Positions 39,490 to 49,826 of a stretch of 64,000 nucleotides of DNA are shown here, piece after piece. The notes beneath the pieces are model-generated. The model was not told the DNA's origin. It searched no databases and worked only from the letters and a program-made list of their open reading frames with translations. Source of the DNA: Pseudomonas cerasi (GTDB taxonomy: Bacteria; Pseudomonadota; Gammaproteobacteria; Pseudomonadales; Pseudomonadaceae). Both the position numbers and the translations under genes were made by a program. Position 1 is the first letter of the stretch; every line of letters begins with the position of its first letter. The DNA lies in assembly GCF_900074915.1 (NCBI RefSeq), contig NZ_LT222315.1, positions 79,615-143,614 on the forward strand. The letters are read 5' to 3'.

Positions 39490-39564
39490 CGCTATGAAGG
39501 CATGACGCCTCCTTCCATAGCGTCAGCTTGATGCATAGGCATTTTGAAATTCCTATGCATCAAG
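39490..39564. repeat. Two adjacent hairpins after the IS91-type transposase gene
   Basis: The first is 39490-39522 (CGCTATG-AAGG with CCTTCCATAGCG, one bulged base). The second is 39527-39564, a perfect 13-bp stem CTTGATGCATAGG / CCTATGCATCAAG around a 12-nt loop. They may be an element end, a resolution site or part of a replication region. No T run follows, so a terminator is less likely. Confidence 0.7.
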
Positions 39565-39625
39565 CCTTCGATGATGGTTACCGGCGACATGACTGCTCCT
39601 GTGCAACAAGTGGTCCTATCAAAAC

Positions 39626-40042
39626 TTAGTACCCGTCACGGGTACGGTGTACATAGGAATAGCCGCCCAACACAATGATGAGCAACACGCCCCAGCGAGT
39701 GAACCCATTAGCCCACCACTCTACATCTTGCACTTCACCTGGGAAGAACAGGCCTACGCTGCCCCATTGTTGCAATGCAGGCCAAAACCCCAGCCAGACA
39801 GCGGCCAGTGATGCAGGCAGTACATTTTTTACGGTCAAAATAGATCCGTAATTATTTTCTTGCCACCACCCTGCACAAAGAATCGCAATGCCGATGATCA
39901 TGCCAAGCAGCAGACGGCCTCCGGCATGAAAATCGAGGCTGACAGCTTTCGAGAACTTCCATACAAACAGGCACACAACGATCACTGCAATGGCGATGCC
40001 CAGCAGTACCAAATCATCCGAATCATTACGTCGATTGTTCAC
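39626..40042 (-). CDS. Unknown three-span membrane protein downstream of repA
   Basis: The GTG at 40040-40042 with AGGAG eight bases upstream gives 138 aa. The longer frame upstream has no such site. It has hydrophobic segments at about residues 11-30, 45-62 and 112-128. Lies 160 bp after repA on the same strand. Function unknown. Confidence 0.6.
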   Translation of the reverse strand: MNNRRNDSDDLVLLGIAIAVIVVCLFVWKFSKAVSLDFHAGGRLLLGMIIGIAILCAGWWQENNYGSILTVKNVLPASLAAVWLGFWPALQQWGSVGLFFPGEVQDVEWWANGFTRWGVLLIIVLGGYSYVHRTRDGY

Positions 40043-40201
40043 CTTACAACTCCTGTAGGTGTCTATTTTGATGCGTTGAGAAAGGTAACAAAGCGCTGAA
40101 ACCCACCCCAGCAATGAGTAACCACAGCGCATTCTATGTAGGTCGAGCGGATCAACACAAGAATGCGCCAGAGAACACAACACTCATCCGCGCACTCCCC
40201 A

Positions 40202-41515
40202 TCATGAACCATCCTCATGTTCTGTCTTTAAGGGCTTCCCGGCTTGCGGCCCCTGCGGGACCGCAGATATCTGATGTACACCATATTGCACACCCGAGGC
40301 GCGGCCATCAACAGGCTGACCAACCTGGGCCTGGACGGGTGGAGTAGCAGGTGAACGATCTTGCTTAGGTTGCATGGGCACAGCCTTACGGCTGACCTTG
40401 AGAACGCTCACAGTGGTCGGTTGAGCGACTTCAGTGAGGATGTGCGTGTAGCTGGCCACCGTTCTCACCGAAACGCCGGCAAGTGTTGCAATGGCAGAAC
40501 GTGCCAGCGCCTTGCCCTGGTCTTGAAGCTGTCGGCACGCGGCGCGGATCTTCGATTCTGTGGCTTTGTGCCGCAGTTCATGGGTGCGCTTGGCAGCCCG
40601 GCTCTGCCGCTCGGTGAGCGACAAGTTGCCATCAAGCTGCATTGCGCCTCGATGGCAACGACGATCACCGGTGTAGCGATCCCACGTCCAGCGGCCTACA
40701 GATTTGACCGTGGCGCGTATCGACGACAGCGGCAGGTTTTCGGAAAAACCCTGTTTTAGAAAGCTGTTGTGGTTGTACGCATACGCATCGAGCGAGCGCA
40801 TGAACGACTCAAACGAACCCAGCTCACGCTCGCGATTGACGATGCTGTACGCAAAATAGCGCAGCTGCTCGAACAGGATGCAGTGCCGCGAATGGCTCAC
40901 CTGGTCAAGCTTGGGGCCTGTGGCCCAAGGCTTGACGGTCAACTCCACAGCGCTTGCCAGTTCGCCCAGTTCGTACACGTGGCTGTGGAATTCGGTCGTC
41001 TCCCACCAGGGGTGGCCGGGTGTTTTGGCCACAGGGCCACCGTGATAGTCCACGTCCGCGTCGAGGCGAGCGGCGAAAGCGGCATAGATCGCTTTCATGT
41101 ACTGAATCGGCTTGGCCCGTGCGTTCTCGGTGGTGCACACGGACGGCACGGCATAGAACAGCTGGGAATGGCCGCTTTTGCGGTTGCGCACCATCAGGTT
41201 CGGCGCGGGCAACCCGGCATCGTCCCAGGCCAAGGCGTTGGCATGGTCCAGGTCGAACACCAGCCACGACACCATGCCGGGGCGATTGACCTGCATATAG
41301 GGATAACGCAGCGCGTATTCACGAGGACGGACGCGAGTCGCGGTTTTGTCGTCGCTGCACCGCGCCAGGTACGGCGCTTCCAGCAATAACCGGTTGAGCG
41401 CAGTGCCGTCTTCGAAGAAACGGGCAGGCGGCAGGTGGGTGCTGCTGGCCAGCGGATCTGCGTTGGCCGTGGATGAGGCCGCGAGGGCAAGACTGATCGC
41501 GTTGTCGTGGTTCAT
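40202..41515 (-). CDS. repA: Replication initiation protein RepA (pPT23A family, ColE2-like)
   Basis: The 437-aa product combines an N-terminal replicase/primase-like region (WLVFDLDHANALAWDDAGLP, about 84-103, then SGHSQLFYAV) with a PriCT-like middle part and a C-terminal HTH (RSAIATLAGVSVRTVASYTH). Size and sequence pattern are those of the RepA shared by pPT23A-family plasmids of P. syringae. It should recognise an origin near its own 3' end and prime replication. The leader upstream carries a strong hairpin and may be controlled by antisense RNA. Confidence 0.92.
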   Translation of the reverse strand: MNHDNAISLALAASSTANADPLASSTHLPPARFFEDGTALNRLLLEAPYLARCSDDKTATRVRPREYALRYPYMQVNRPGMVSWLVFDLDHANALAWDDAGLPAPNLMVRNRKSGHSQLFYAVPSVCTTENARAKPIQYMKAIYAAFAARLDADVDYHGGPVAKTPGHPWWETTEFHSHVYELGELASAVELTVKPWATGPKLDQVSHSRHCILFEQLRYFAYSIVNRERELGSFESFMRSLDAYAYNHNSFLKQGFSENLPLSSIRATVKSVGRWTWDRYTGDRRCHRGAMQLDGNLSLTERQSRAAKRTHELRHKATESKIRAACRQLQDQGKALARSAIATLAGVSVRTVASYTHILTEVAQPTTVSVLKVSRKAVPMQPKQDRSPATPPVQAQVGQPVDGRASGVQYGVHQISAVPQGPQAGKPLKTEHEDGS

Positions 41516-41771
41516 GCTTCACCGCCCTGGCCAGCAGTTTGGCCAACGGCGTGAACGGGAGTAACACAAGGGGTCAACTGGGGGGGCAGGGTGCGGTCAT
41601 CGACGACGCACATCTGATGAAGAATCTTTTCCATAAGTCCACCGTTCAGCGGTGAACTGAAGACTTCACTTTTGACGACTTGCACAAAGCCTCAGTGAAA
41701 GCCATAATCAGCTCACGTTATGTGTGTTGAACAGGTGATCCGCTTCGCAAACGGCCTGTTCAGGATTTTCC

Positions 41772-41801
41772 AAAAAGCCCCGGCGCCAACCGGGGCTTTT
41801 T
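41772..41801 (+). terminator. Strong hairpin terminator in repA leader
   Basis: A perfect 12-bp stem AAAAAGCCCCGG / CCGGGGCTTTTT with a 6-nt loop. It can stop transcription from either side. On the plus strand it would end an RNA antisense to the repA leader. Confidence 0.85.
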
Positions 41802-42021
41802 GGTTTCTGCTATTTGGCTAAATCGTTAACATATTCCCGTCTACGCTCGTTCGAGCATGAAAAATATTGCTTCCCAGCAACGGTGGGCAGGCAAAGTGGG
41901 TGAACACTATCACCCGAACTCCCTATCCGCAATGAAAATGCCATTTTTAACAGCTGATTTTTTAGCTAATACGAATGGCTATAGGCCTTGTGATACGGGG
42001 GTTCCAGAGTAAATAGTGAAA

Positions 42022-42055
42022 TAACTTACGCAACAGTAATAACTTACGTAAGTTA
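42022..42055. repeat. Centromere-like TAACTTAC palindromes downstream of partition locus 2
   Basis: A 16-bp perfect palindrome TAACTTACGTAAGTTA (42040-42055) and a degenerate copy TAACTTACGCAAC (42022-42034) follow the stop of the small partner gene. A third copy lies before parA (43088-43103). Confidence 0.8.
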
Positions 42056-42061
42056 AAGCGC

Positions 42062-42415
42062 TTACTCGTCTTCCATGAAATCTGTAATCGGCTCGGCATT
42101 AGATGCCTTCTCAAGCAGCGCAAGCAGATCAGCCTTATCCAGTTCCTGGAGGGCCATGATTCCAGCCCGAATCACATCGGAACGCGATATGCGGAAGGTC
42201 CGTGGCAATAGAGAAATCTTATCAATCTGTCTGTTCAGGTCTTTGGACAGGGAAAAAGTAGTACGCACAAACGTGGGCGCTTTCTTACGCTTGCGCTTAG
42301 GCTCTGGGGTAGCACTGACTGGTGCAGCAGATATGAAAGCCAGCGCGGCTTCATCGTTAGCTTCGGATGATGGGGAGACTTCCTCAGGCTTACGAATCAA
42401 ATTTTTCAGTCCCAT
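42062..42415 (-). CDS. Small partition partner protein, locus 2
   Basis: The start at the ATG at 42413-42415 gives 117 aa. It has a basic linker (PEPKRKRKKAP), then a ribbon-helix-helix-like domain (VRTTFSLSKDLNRQIDKI and ISRSDVIRAGIMAL, about 50-95). The start overlaps the end of parA by 10 bp. TAACTTAC palindromes flank the pair. It probably binds them and links DNA to ParA. Confidence 0.8.
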   Translation of the reverse strand: MGLKNLIRKPEEVSPSSEANDEAALAFISAAPVSATPEPKRKRKKAPTFVRTTFSLSKDLNRQIDKISLLPRTFRISRSDVIRAGIMALQELDKADLLALLEKASNAEPITDFMEDE

Positions 42416-43056
42416 TTGGCATCCCCCCAAAGCTCCGCTGCCAACGTCTGTATTTCTTCTTTAGCTCGAGGGTCGGAGTTGCTCTCCAGGACCGAGCATC
42501 CGTCTTCATCAGCATCGTCGTAGACATTGCGAGCTGTAGTAATAGCGTCAAGAGGTTGGATGCCAAAGGAGCGACACGCTTCTTTGGCATCCAATATCCG
42601 CTGTATCTGACTTGGAAGGGCTGGGCATTGGGTGATCACTGCACGTACATTCAATGCTGGATTTACCGCAGTTGCCAGTCGCGCCAGGTTGTCGACTTTG
42701 GGAAGGGTTTTGAGATCTCGGCGCTTGGGTCGAAAAGGAATCAACATATGAGTAGCTACCGTCATCGCTGATCGCAGCGCCTCTGAATCGGATCCTCCAG
42801 CATCGACCACAATTTGCCTATACCGGCCACGTAAGTCTGTGAGTGTTTGACGAATATTGCCGTGCGCTTGCACGACAGGAATCGCAGGGAGGTCTCCTTG
42901 AGCAGACCGTTCTGCAGCCCAGTCAGCAGTCGTGCCCTGAGGGTCCGCATCTAGAAGCAGGACATCACCTCCTCGAGCCTGCAACCAAACGGCCAGATTT
43001 TGAGCTAGACAGCTTTTCCCGCTGCCGCCCTTTTCACCGCCTAAAAGTAAGATCAT
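42406..43056 (-). CDS. parA: ParA-type partition ATPase, locus 2
   Basis: The ATG at 43054-43056 gives 216 aa. The longer upstream frame is not supported. The deviant Walker A GGEKGGSGKSCLAQ (about 6-19) is intact, and DADPQGTTADW and IVVDAGGSDSEAL follow. It belongs to the small type Ib group and is only distantly similar to the ParA of locus 1. Its promoter contains TAACTTACATAAGTTA. Confidence 0.92.
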   Translation of the reverse strand: MILLLGGEKGGSGKSCLAQNLAVWLQARGGDVLLLDADPQGTTADWAAERSAQGDLPAIPVVQAHGNIRQTLTDLRGRYRQIVVDAGGSDSEALRSAMTVATHMLIPFRPKRRDLKTLPKVDNLARLATAVNPALNVRAVITQCPALPSQIQRILDAKEACRSFGIQPLDAITTARNVYDDADEDGCSVLESNSDPRAKEEIQTLAAELWGDAKWD

Positions 43057-43087
43057 GAGAAGCCCTTGTAGGATTACTAAAGTGACA

Positions 43088-43103
43088 TAACTTACATAAG
43101 TTA
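43088..43103. promoter_or_regulatory. Operator/parS-type palindrome before parA of locus 2
   Basis: TAACTTACATAAGTTA lies 32 bp upstream of the parA start. It shares the TAACTTAC half site with the repeats at 42022-42055 and is probably bound by the small partner protein for autoregulation. Confidence 0.75.
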
Positions 43104-43213
43104 CTGAAATTTTGCTATGAGGATATACGAAACTGCCACTGTACATCTGCTTGATTTGAGCTAGACGGCCTTTGGATAGCAGAATAGCCAAGACATCGTG
43201 ATCTACCGGTGCA

Positions 43214-43642
43214 TCAGGAAGGGGTAGGGCGTAGCCGGCCAAGGATGAGCAGGATTTCATTTTCAAAGGCCACTTTTGATTCGAGGTCGCCCAACTTCTT
43301 ATGGCCTTCTGCAACGCACCTCAGCAAGCCAGGCAGGTGTCCGCACTGGGGCGGCTCATTGCCGTTCGTGACCAGGTAGCCTTTGTGATACTGCGCGGCG
43401 ATGTAACCCTGCGTTTCCAACGAGCGCAGCGCCTCGCGCACGGGCATTCGGCTGACCTGAAAGGCATTGGCAATGGCTTGCTGCGCAAGCCGTTCACCCG
43501 GTTCAAGCCGTCCATCCATGATGGCTTCGCGAAGCGCTTCTTCTATCGTCGCGCGGGGCAGCGCTACAGGCTGTGCAATGCCGAGGGCAATGGTTTCAAG
43601 CACGTGCTGCGCGTGCAGCTTTTGCGTTCTAGTGTTACTCAT
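43214..43642 (-). CDS. Short GntR-family regulator, ligand domain mostly missing
   Basis: The 142-aa product has a full winged HTH at about residues 28-92 (LEPGERLAQQAIANAFQVSRMPVREAL), but only about 50 residues remain where an FCD domain of 130-150 residues is usual. AAGGAGA precedes the start. It may be a truncated chromosomal-type regulator or a specialised short repressor. The neighbours are relaxase and partition genes, so a role in transfer control is possible but unproven. Confidence 0.75.
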   Translation of the reverse strand: MSNTRTQKLHAQHVLETIALGIAQPVALPRATIEEALREAIMDGRLEPGERLAQQAIANAFQVSRMPVREALRSLETQGYIAAQYHKGYLVTNGNEPPQCGHLPGLLRCVAEGHKKLGDLESKVAFENEILLILGRLRPTPS

Positions 43643-43769
43643 TTACGTCTCCTTTCCATGCATGCGAACAGAACTCTGCGCCGGCGCGCCGGACTCGGCG
43701 CGGCGCAGGGTTAAGCAGTTGATTTCGTGGGTGCCACCTCGGGAGCTGGAGGTGGCTGATCCAAACGGC

Positions 43770-46304
43770 TCAGTCCATGCTCATGCCGTCATCTTCATCC
43801 GGGGATGACAGCTCCGGGGTGCCGGCGGCGATGGCCTGGCCCTTGGGCGTGGTCTCGGCCACTTCCCGATCAGGCGCGGTCGGCTGTGCTGACCATTCGC
43901 GGCGGTTTACGGTTTTGTCCGTCTTCGTGCCATCCTCCTCAATGACCTGCACCACGACAGGTCGGGTGCCCAGGTCTTCCAGACGTACCGGGTCGCCTTG
44001 CTTCAGATCTGCATCGTTCATGGCCTTTTCCAGCCCCACGCCCCACACCGTGCGGGGCTTACCTCCTTCGGGCTTGAGCGTCACGAAGTAGCTCATCTGA
44101 TTGTCATCATTGTGCTGATACGGTGCTTCTCCGTGCTCGATCAGCGTGCCATCGATGAAGTTGCTCCTGGACGGGGCTGTCTGGCCCGTTGTTGCTTGAG
44201 GGTCTGGGTACAGACGCTGCTCAACCTGGTTGACGACGCCAACCGCCATGGCGGTGATTTCATCCAGGTCCTTGACCGATTCAGGCCAGGTCTCGACTTG
44301 CCGATAGGCATTTTCAAGGCCGCCTTTAAACGCTTCGCGGTAGCTGTCGTTTTCCATGTACGCCGTCAGCAGCGCAGCCGCTTCCGGGCTCTTGTCATCC
44401 GTCGCAATGATCCACACGGCATGGTCTTCACCTCGCAAGCCCATGACGACATCAGAAGCCCTCACGTCAGCCTCGGACATCGGGAAATCACGACGCCATT
44501 GCGCTTCACGCCTGACCAGCTCGCTGGGGCTCTGCAGGTCAGGGTCGTTGGCCCGACTGGTCTGCACTTCAGCTGTGGCTGTTGCTGCGGAATCGGCAGT
44601 CGATTCCGCACGCTGCGCCTGCCATTGCGCAAAGGCCTGATCGCCCTTGGGCTCACCACGTTTTGGAATGCCCAGCGTGGTCGCCACCAGCTCTACTAAC
44701 GAAACGCGCATCCGCTCTGGCACGAAGTCCAGCTCTTTGGTCAGTACCTGGCTAACCTGCTCAGCGGTTTTTCCTTCTCTATATAGCGCCTCGATTGTCA
44801 CTGTAACGCCCAACTTATCCACCAGGTCCCGTATCTCCCGTGAGGAGTCATCAACGTGCCGTGGCAGGTCTTTGGCATCAGCCGGCGTAGGCTTTGCGGC
44901 TTCCGGGTTCACTGGTGCCGGCGCTGGGCTTGTGCCAGCTGAAGTACTCACCGGCTCAGGCGTGCTGGTCTGTGCCTCAGACGTGGCCGGCGCGGTGGAA
45001 TCCGCAGCCGGTTGCGCACGCTGCGCCTGCCATTGCGCAAACGCCTGGTCGCCTTTGGGCTGACCGCGTTCAGGAATGCCCAGGGTGATGGCCACCGTCT
45101 CCACGAACGCAATGCGCTCCGGCTCGGGAACTGTGTCCAGCTGGCTGGCCAGCGCCTGGCTAACCTGCTCAGTCGTTTTGCCTTCTCCATACAGCGCCTC
45201 GATCGGCACCGTAACGCCCATCCGATCCGCCTGGTCGCGCACGTCCCGTGTGGAATCGTTTACGTGCCGGGTAAGGTCGTTGGCAGGACCAATGCTCAGA
45301 CCTCCACGCTCAATCTCCAGCTCTGCGCGGCGATCTGCCAGGCTTTGATTCATGGCCTTGTCGGTGAAATGCACGTCCAAACCGTTCTTGGCCACCGCCT
45401 CGATCACCAGCTTTTTGAATTCAGCAGTGCCGTTGATCGTCAGTGTGCTGCCGAACCTCTCCCGGGCCAGCTGGAGTGCTACGGACACCCCGGCTTCGGT
45501 AATGCCCGTGCGGCGCATGGAAATGGCTGTGCCTGTGTCCACAAACAGGGTCTTGTCGGTCTGCTTGTCCAGGTAATGCACGTTCTGACTGAACTTGGCC
45601 TTACGCGTGTACAGGTCCTTGGCGCTCAGTTCACGGGCTCGCTCACTGGCGGCGGCGGGGTCAAGCTGTTTGGCCAGACGGTCCATGACCCGCTTCACCC
45701 GGTCACGCACGCCCTCAGGGCCTGGCCCCCTCGCGCCGCTGATGCTAAAGCCTGGGTCTTCCTTTTCATCGTCCAAAAGATTGCGTATTGCTGCACTGCC
45801 CATGAGATTTACCTCGATGTTGGGTTTCGGGTTGTGGAACTGTTCACGCGCTTTGAGCCGTTCGAAGGTCAGCACGGAAACCAGCTGCGCCTTGTCTTGG
45901 CGGGTTAAGCGTTGATCGGAGAACACGGCGCGCCTGAGCGCGAAATACTGTTGATCGATACGGCGTATGGCCCGGCGATGAGCCGGCGCAATCTGGTTGT
46001 GCTGCGCTTCGCGCGTGAAATACGCGGCCACCGTCGAGGCCTGCCTGTTAACGGTCAGGGCCTTGATCGAGGCGCGCTTGAACACCAGCGCCTTGTCTGC
46101 GGGCCGTTTGAGCGGATCGAACAGCATCCGGGCGCGCTGCTCGATGTCAGCCACCGTCGCGACCCGATGCGGGTTCTTGGCGTAGGGCGGGACGACAGAC
46201 CCAGGCCGCCATTGACGGGGAGGGCGGGGCTTGCCGGAAGTCCTGGGCCTACGACCGGCAGTGGATCGTCCAGGCGTTGTTGTCGCAGTCACCGCCTTGG
46301 GCAC
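43770..46304 (-). CDS. Relaxase, C-terminal part separated by IS21 copy C
   Basis: This 844-codon frame begins at a GTG, but in the uninterrupted gene it was the continuous downstream part of the relaxase at 48276-49826. Removing the IS and one copy of GGTAGA restores one frame of about 1,362 aa. It holds a helical region and an LPD7-like domain (VHYLDKQTDKTLFVDTGTAI to DVHFTDKAMNQSL). Two copies of a roughly 95-aa repeat containing KGDQAFAQWQAQRA follow, then an acidic tail. Whether this half is translated from the GTG or from IS-derived signals is unknown. Confidence 0.85.
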   Translation of the reverse strand: MPKAVTATTTPGRSTAGRRPRTSGKPRPPRQWRPGSVVPPYAKNPHRVATVADIEQRARMLFDPLKRPADKALVFKRASIKALTVNRQASTVAAYFTREAQHNQIAPAHRRAIRRIDQQYFALRRAVFSDQRLTRQDKAQLVSVLTFERLKAREQFHNPKPNIEVNLMGSAAIRNLLDDEKEDPGFSISGARGPGPEGVRDRVKRVMDRLAKQLDPAAASERARELSAKDLYTRKAKFSQNVHYLDKQTDKTLFVDTGTAISMRRTGITEAGVSVALQLARERFGSTLTINGTAEFKKLVIEAVAKNGLDVHFTDKAMNQSLADRRAELEIERGGLSIGPANDLTRHVNDSTRDVRDQADRMGVTVPIEALYGEGKTTEQVSQALASQLDTVPEPERIAFVETVAITLGIPERGQPKGDQAFAQWQAQRAQPAADSTAPATSEAQTSTPEPVSTSAGTSPAPAPVNPEAAKPTPADAKDLPRHVDDSSREIRDLVDKLGVTVTIEALYREGKTAEQVSQVLTKELDFVPERMRVSLVELVATTLGIPKRGEPKGDQAFAQWQAQRAESTADSAATATAEVQTSRANDPDLQSPSELVRREAQWRRDFPMSEADVRASDVVMGLRGEDHAVWIIATDDKSPEAAALLTAYMENDSYREAFKGGLENAYRQVETWPESVKDLDEITAMAVGVVNQVEQRLYPDPQATTGQTAPSRSNFIDGTLIEHGEAPYQHNDDNQMSYFVTLKPEGGKPRTVWGVGLEKAMNDADLKQGDPVRLEDLGTRPVVVQVIEEDGTKTDKTVNRREWSAQPTAPDREVAETTPKGQAIAAGTPELSSPDEDDGMSMD

Positions 46305-46378
46305 CGCTGTGACGGAAGGTGATCGGTAGATGTCAACGCCAACTAAAAAGTGACCCCCTTCCGTGCTAAATCGCCAAC

Positions 46379-48207
<1,829 letters not shown>

Positions 48208-48275
48208 ATTGGCAGCTCAAAGCCGCCAGTTTTACCCAGGGGGGTCAATTCTAGGTTGGCGTTAGGGGGTCATTT

Positions 48276-49826
48276 TTACAGTGGCGGTGACAGGTAGAAC
48301 ACCAGCGCGTTGTCCGAAGGCTTCTTGAGCGGATCAAACAGGCGTCGGCCCCGCTCCTCGATGTCAGCGATGGTCGCGACGCGGTGCGGGTTCTTGGCAT
48401 ACGGCGGGACTACGCGTCCAGCTCGTACTCTGGCGTTTCGGGGCTTTCCAGCTCCGGCCCTGCGTCCGCCTGTAGCGCCTGCTGGCGTTGCTGTTCCCGT
48501 TGTTTCCTGAGAAACGGCGGCAGGGCCGCTTCCTCCTCTTCCTCGCTCAGCTGTGGACCCATTCCGTCTTCCTCGTCCTCCTCCTGGTACAGATGGTCGC
48601 AATCCAGAATCTCCTCCTGGTTGCGACTGTCCCAGGTGAACGTGTGCATCACTGGGCAGTAACAGCGCACCGTCACGGCTTCGGGCCGATCCGGCTTGCC
48701 GGTGATCTGCCACATTGCTGACGGACAGGTCTTGCACGCCATCGGCAGGTGCGGCAGTGCGTCGCCCTCTAGTTTCAGCAGGACTTCGCTGGTGATCTCT
48801 CTGTCGTTGCCCGGTCTGTACGTTGTCATTGTGTTCTCCATGGACTTGGTAGAATTTGGCTTCGCGATCAGCCAATAGCCGAACACGATCTTCAGGGGAT
48901 GCTTCGGAATACGCTTTGCGAAACTTGGGGGTGGCCTTGTTGACGTACTTGATTTCTCTCGCCCGCTGCGGCCAGGCGAGCAAGCGTTCCTGAATCACAC
49001 TGGCTTCAAGCGGTGGTTTCTTCAGTTCACGCCTGACAATAAAATCATCCTGAAAGATGGTGTCTTTCAGATTCGTGCCCTTTGCGTCACCTGGCAACTT
49101 GACCGAAATGTATTCAGTGTCCTTACCTTCATTACGGATGCGCGTCTCGCCGTACTCAGCTACCAACGCATAAAAATCGGCACGAGAAGTCACGCCGCGT
49201 TCAATAACCTGCTTGACCAGGTCTTGTTTGAACTGGCGGTTCTTACCGTAGAAGTCATCGCCCTTGTAACGAGACAGGACACTGGCCGCATCGGTGATGT
49301 CCGCACGCACATTTTCACGCGGTGAAGACAGGCCATACTTCTGGTTGATATGCTCTTGGAAAGCCTCAAAATACTTCTCATGATTCTTGTACACATCAAC
49401 CGGATTGGCCTCATTGCCACTGAGCAGGTTGATGCGCGGAATAATGATATGTATATGCGGCTTGCGATCAATGACCTCACCGGTTTTCCTGTCGGTGACA
49501 GTCTTCATTTTGGGTAAATGCGCTTCGGCATACAGATTGAACTCTTCAGGCTTGTACGCATGCATAAAGAAGTTCTTGAAGTCGGTTGTCACGGCCTTGA
49601 GCAATTCAGGTGACACCGTGTCCTCTTTAAAGCTTAGCGTGAACGTGAGGTAACGATCTTGCCCATGATCCGGGATACTTTCGTAGATGGCCCTGGTCAC
49701 GCTGAGCTGCCCCTCAATGATCAACCGATGGTCCAATTCATCACGCGTAAACTCTCGACCTGATTTATTGCCTTGTTCTAAATACTCCTGCGCTCCGGTG
49801 TTATAGCCACTGACTCTAATCAGCAT
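48276..49826 (-). CDS. Relaxase, N-terminal nicking domain, truncated by IS21 copy C
   Basis: The 516-aa frame is the front part of a conjugative relaxase. The HUH-type His cluster is formed by H103 (AEAHLPK) and H124/H126 (KPHIHIIIPRIN), and Tyr candidates lie near residues 8 and 15. The nicking domain occupies about the first 330 residues. After that the frame becomes R/G/A-rich, because here another gene (48410-48829) uses a different frame, and then enters VVPPYAKNPHRVAT, a segment found again in the second half. It may still nick oriT if the N-terminal domain suffices. Overlaps the MobC-like gene by 11 bp. Confidence 0.88.
   Translation of the reverse strand: MLIRVSGYNTGAQEYLEQGNKSGREFTRDELDHRLIIEGQLSVTRAIYESIPDHGQDRYLTFTLSFKEDTVSPELLKAVTTDFKNFFMHAYKPEEFNLYAEAHLPKMKTVTDRKTGEVIDRKPHIHIIIPRINLLSGNEANPVDVYKNHEKYFEAFQEHINQKYGLSSPRENVRADITDAASVLSRYKGDDFYGKNRQFKQDLVKQVIERGVTSRADFYALVAEYGETRIRNEGKDTEYISVKLPGDAKGTNLKDTIFQDDFIVRRELKKPPLEASVIQERLLAWPQRAREIKYVNKATPKFRKAYSEASPEDRVRLLADREAKFYQVHGEHNDNVQTGQRQRDHQRSPAETRGRRTAAPADGVQDLSVSNVADHRQAGSARSRDGALLLPSDAHVHLGQSQPGGDSGLRPSVPGGGRGRRNGSTAERGRGGSGPAAVSQETTGTATPAGATGGRRAGAGKPRNARVRAGRVVPPYAKNPHRVATIADIEERGRRLFDPLKKPSDNALVFYLSPPL
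48410..48829 (-). CDS. Acidic Cys-rich protein nested out of frame in the relaxase gene
   Basis: The ATG at 48827-48829 has GGAG six bases upstream. The 139-aa product looks like a true protein: CKTC (32-35), RCYC (55-58) and C77 could bind zinc, and two acidic runs (83-88 and 96-100) precede a charged helix. It lies wholly inside the relaxase gene in another frame, where the relaxase translation is low-complexity. RP4 has a similar arrangement (acidic traH inside traI, where TraH stabilises the relaxosome). Sequence kinship with TraH is not visible, so the analogy is positional. Confidence 0.7.
   Translation of the reverse strand: MTTYRPGNDREITSEVLLKLEGDALPHLPMACKTCPSAMWQITGKPDRPEAVTVRCYCPVMHTFTWDSRNQEEILDCDHLYQEEDEEDGMGPQLSEEEEEAALPPFLRKQREQQRQQALQADAGPELESPETPEYELDA

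Larger units (their letters stand above)
41516..42061. promoter_or_regulatory. repA leader and control region
   Basis: There is no gene in this 0.55 kb. It contains an inverted pair GAACAGG / CCTGTTC (41729-41755), a strong terminator-like hairpin (41772-41801), half sites of the TTAGCTAA type (about 41960) and the TAACTTAC repeats of partition locus 2. In ColE2-like replicons the leader is the target of a small antisense RNA, so a plus-strand RNA ending at the hairpin is likely. I could not place its promoter. Confidence 0.55.

Noticed and set aside
45012..45908. Plus-strand 298-codon frame opposite the relaxase C-terminal part
   Set aside because: Antisense shadow of the relaxase repeat and LPD7-like region, which has real protein patterns on the minus strand.
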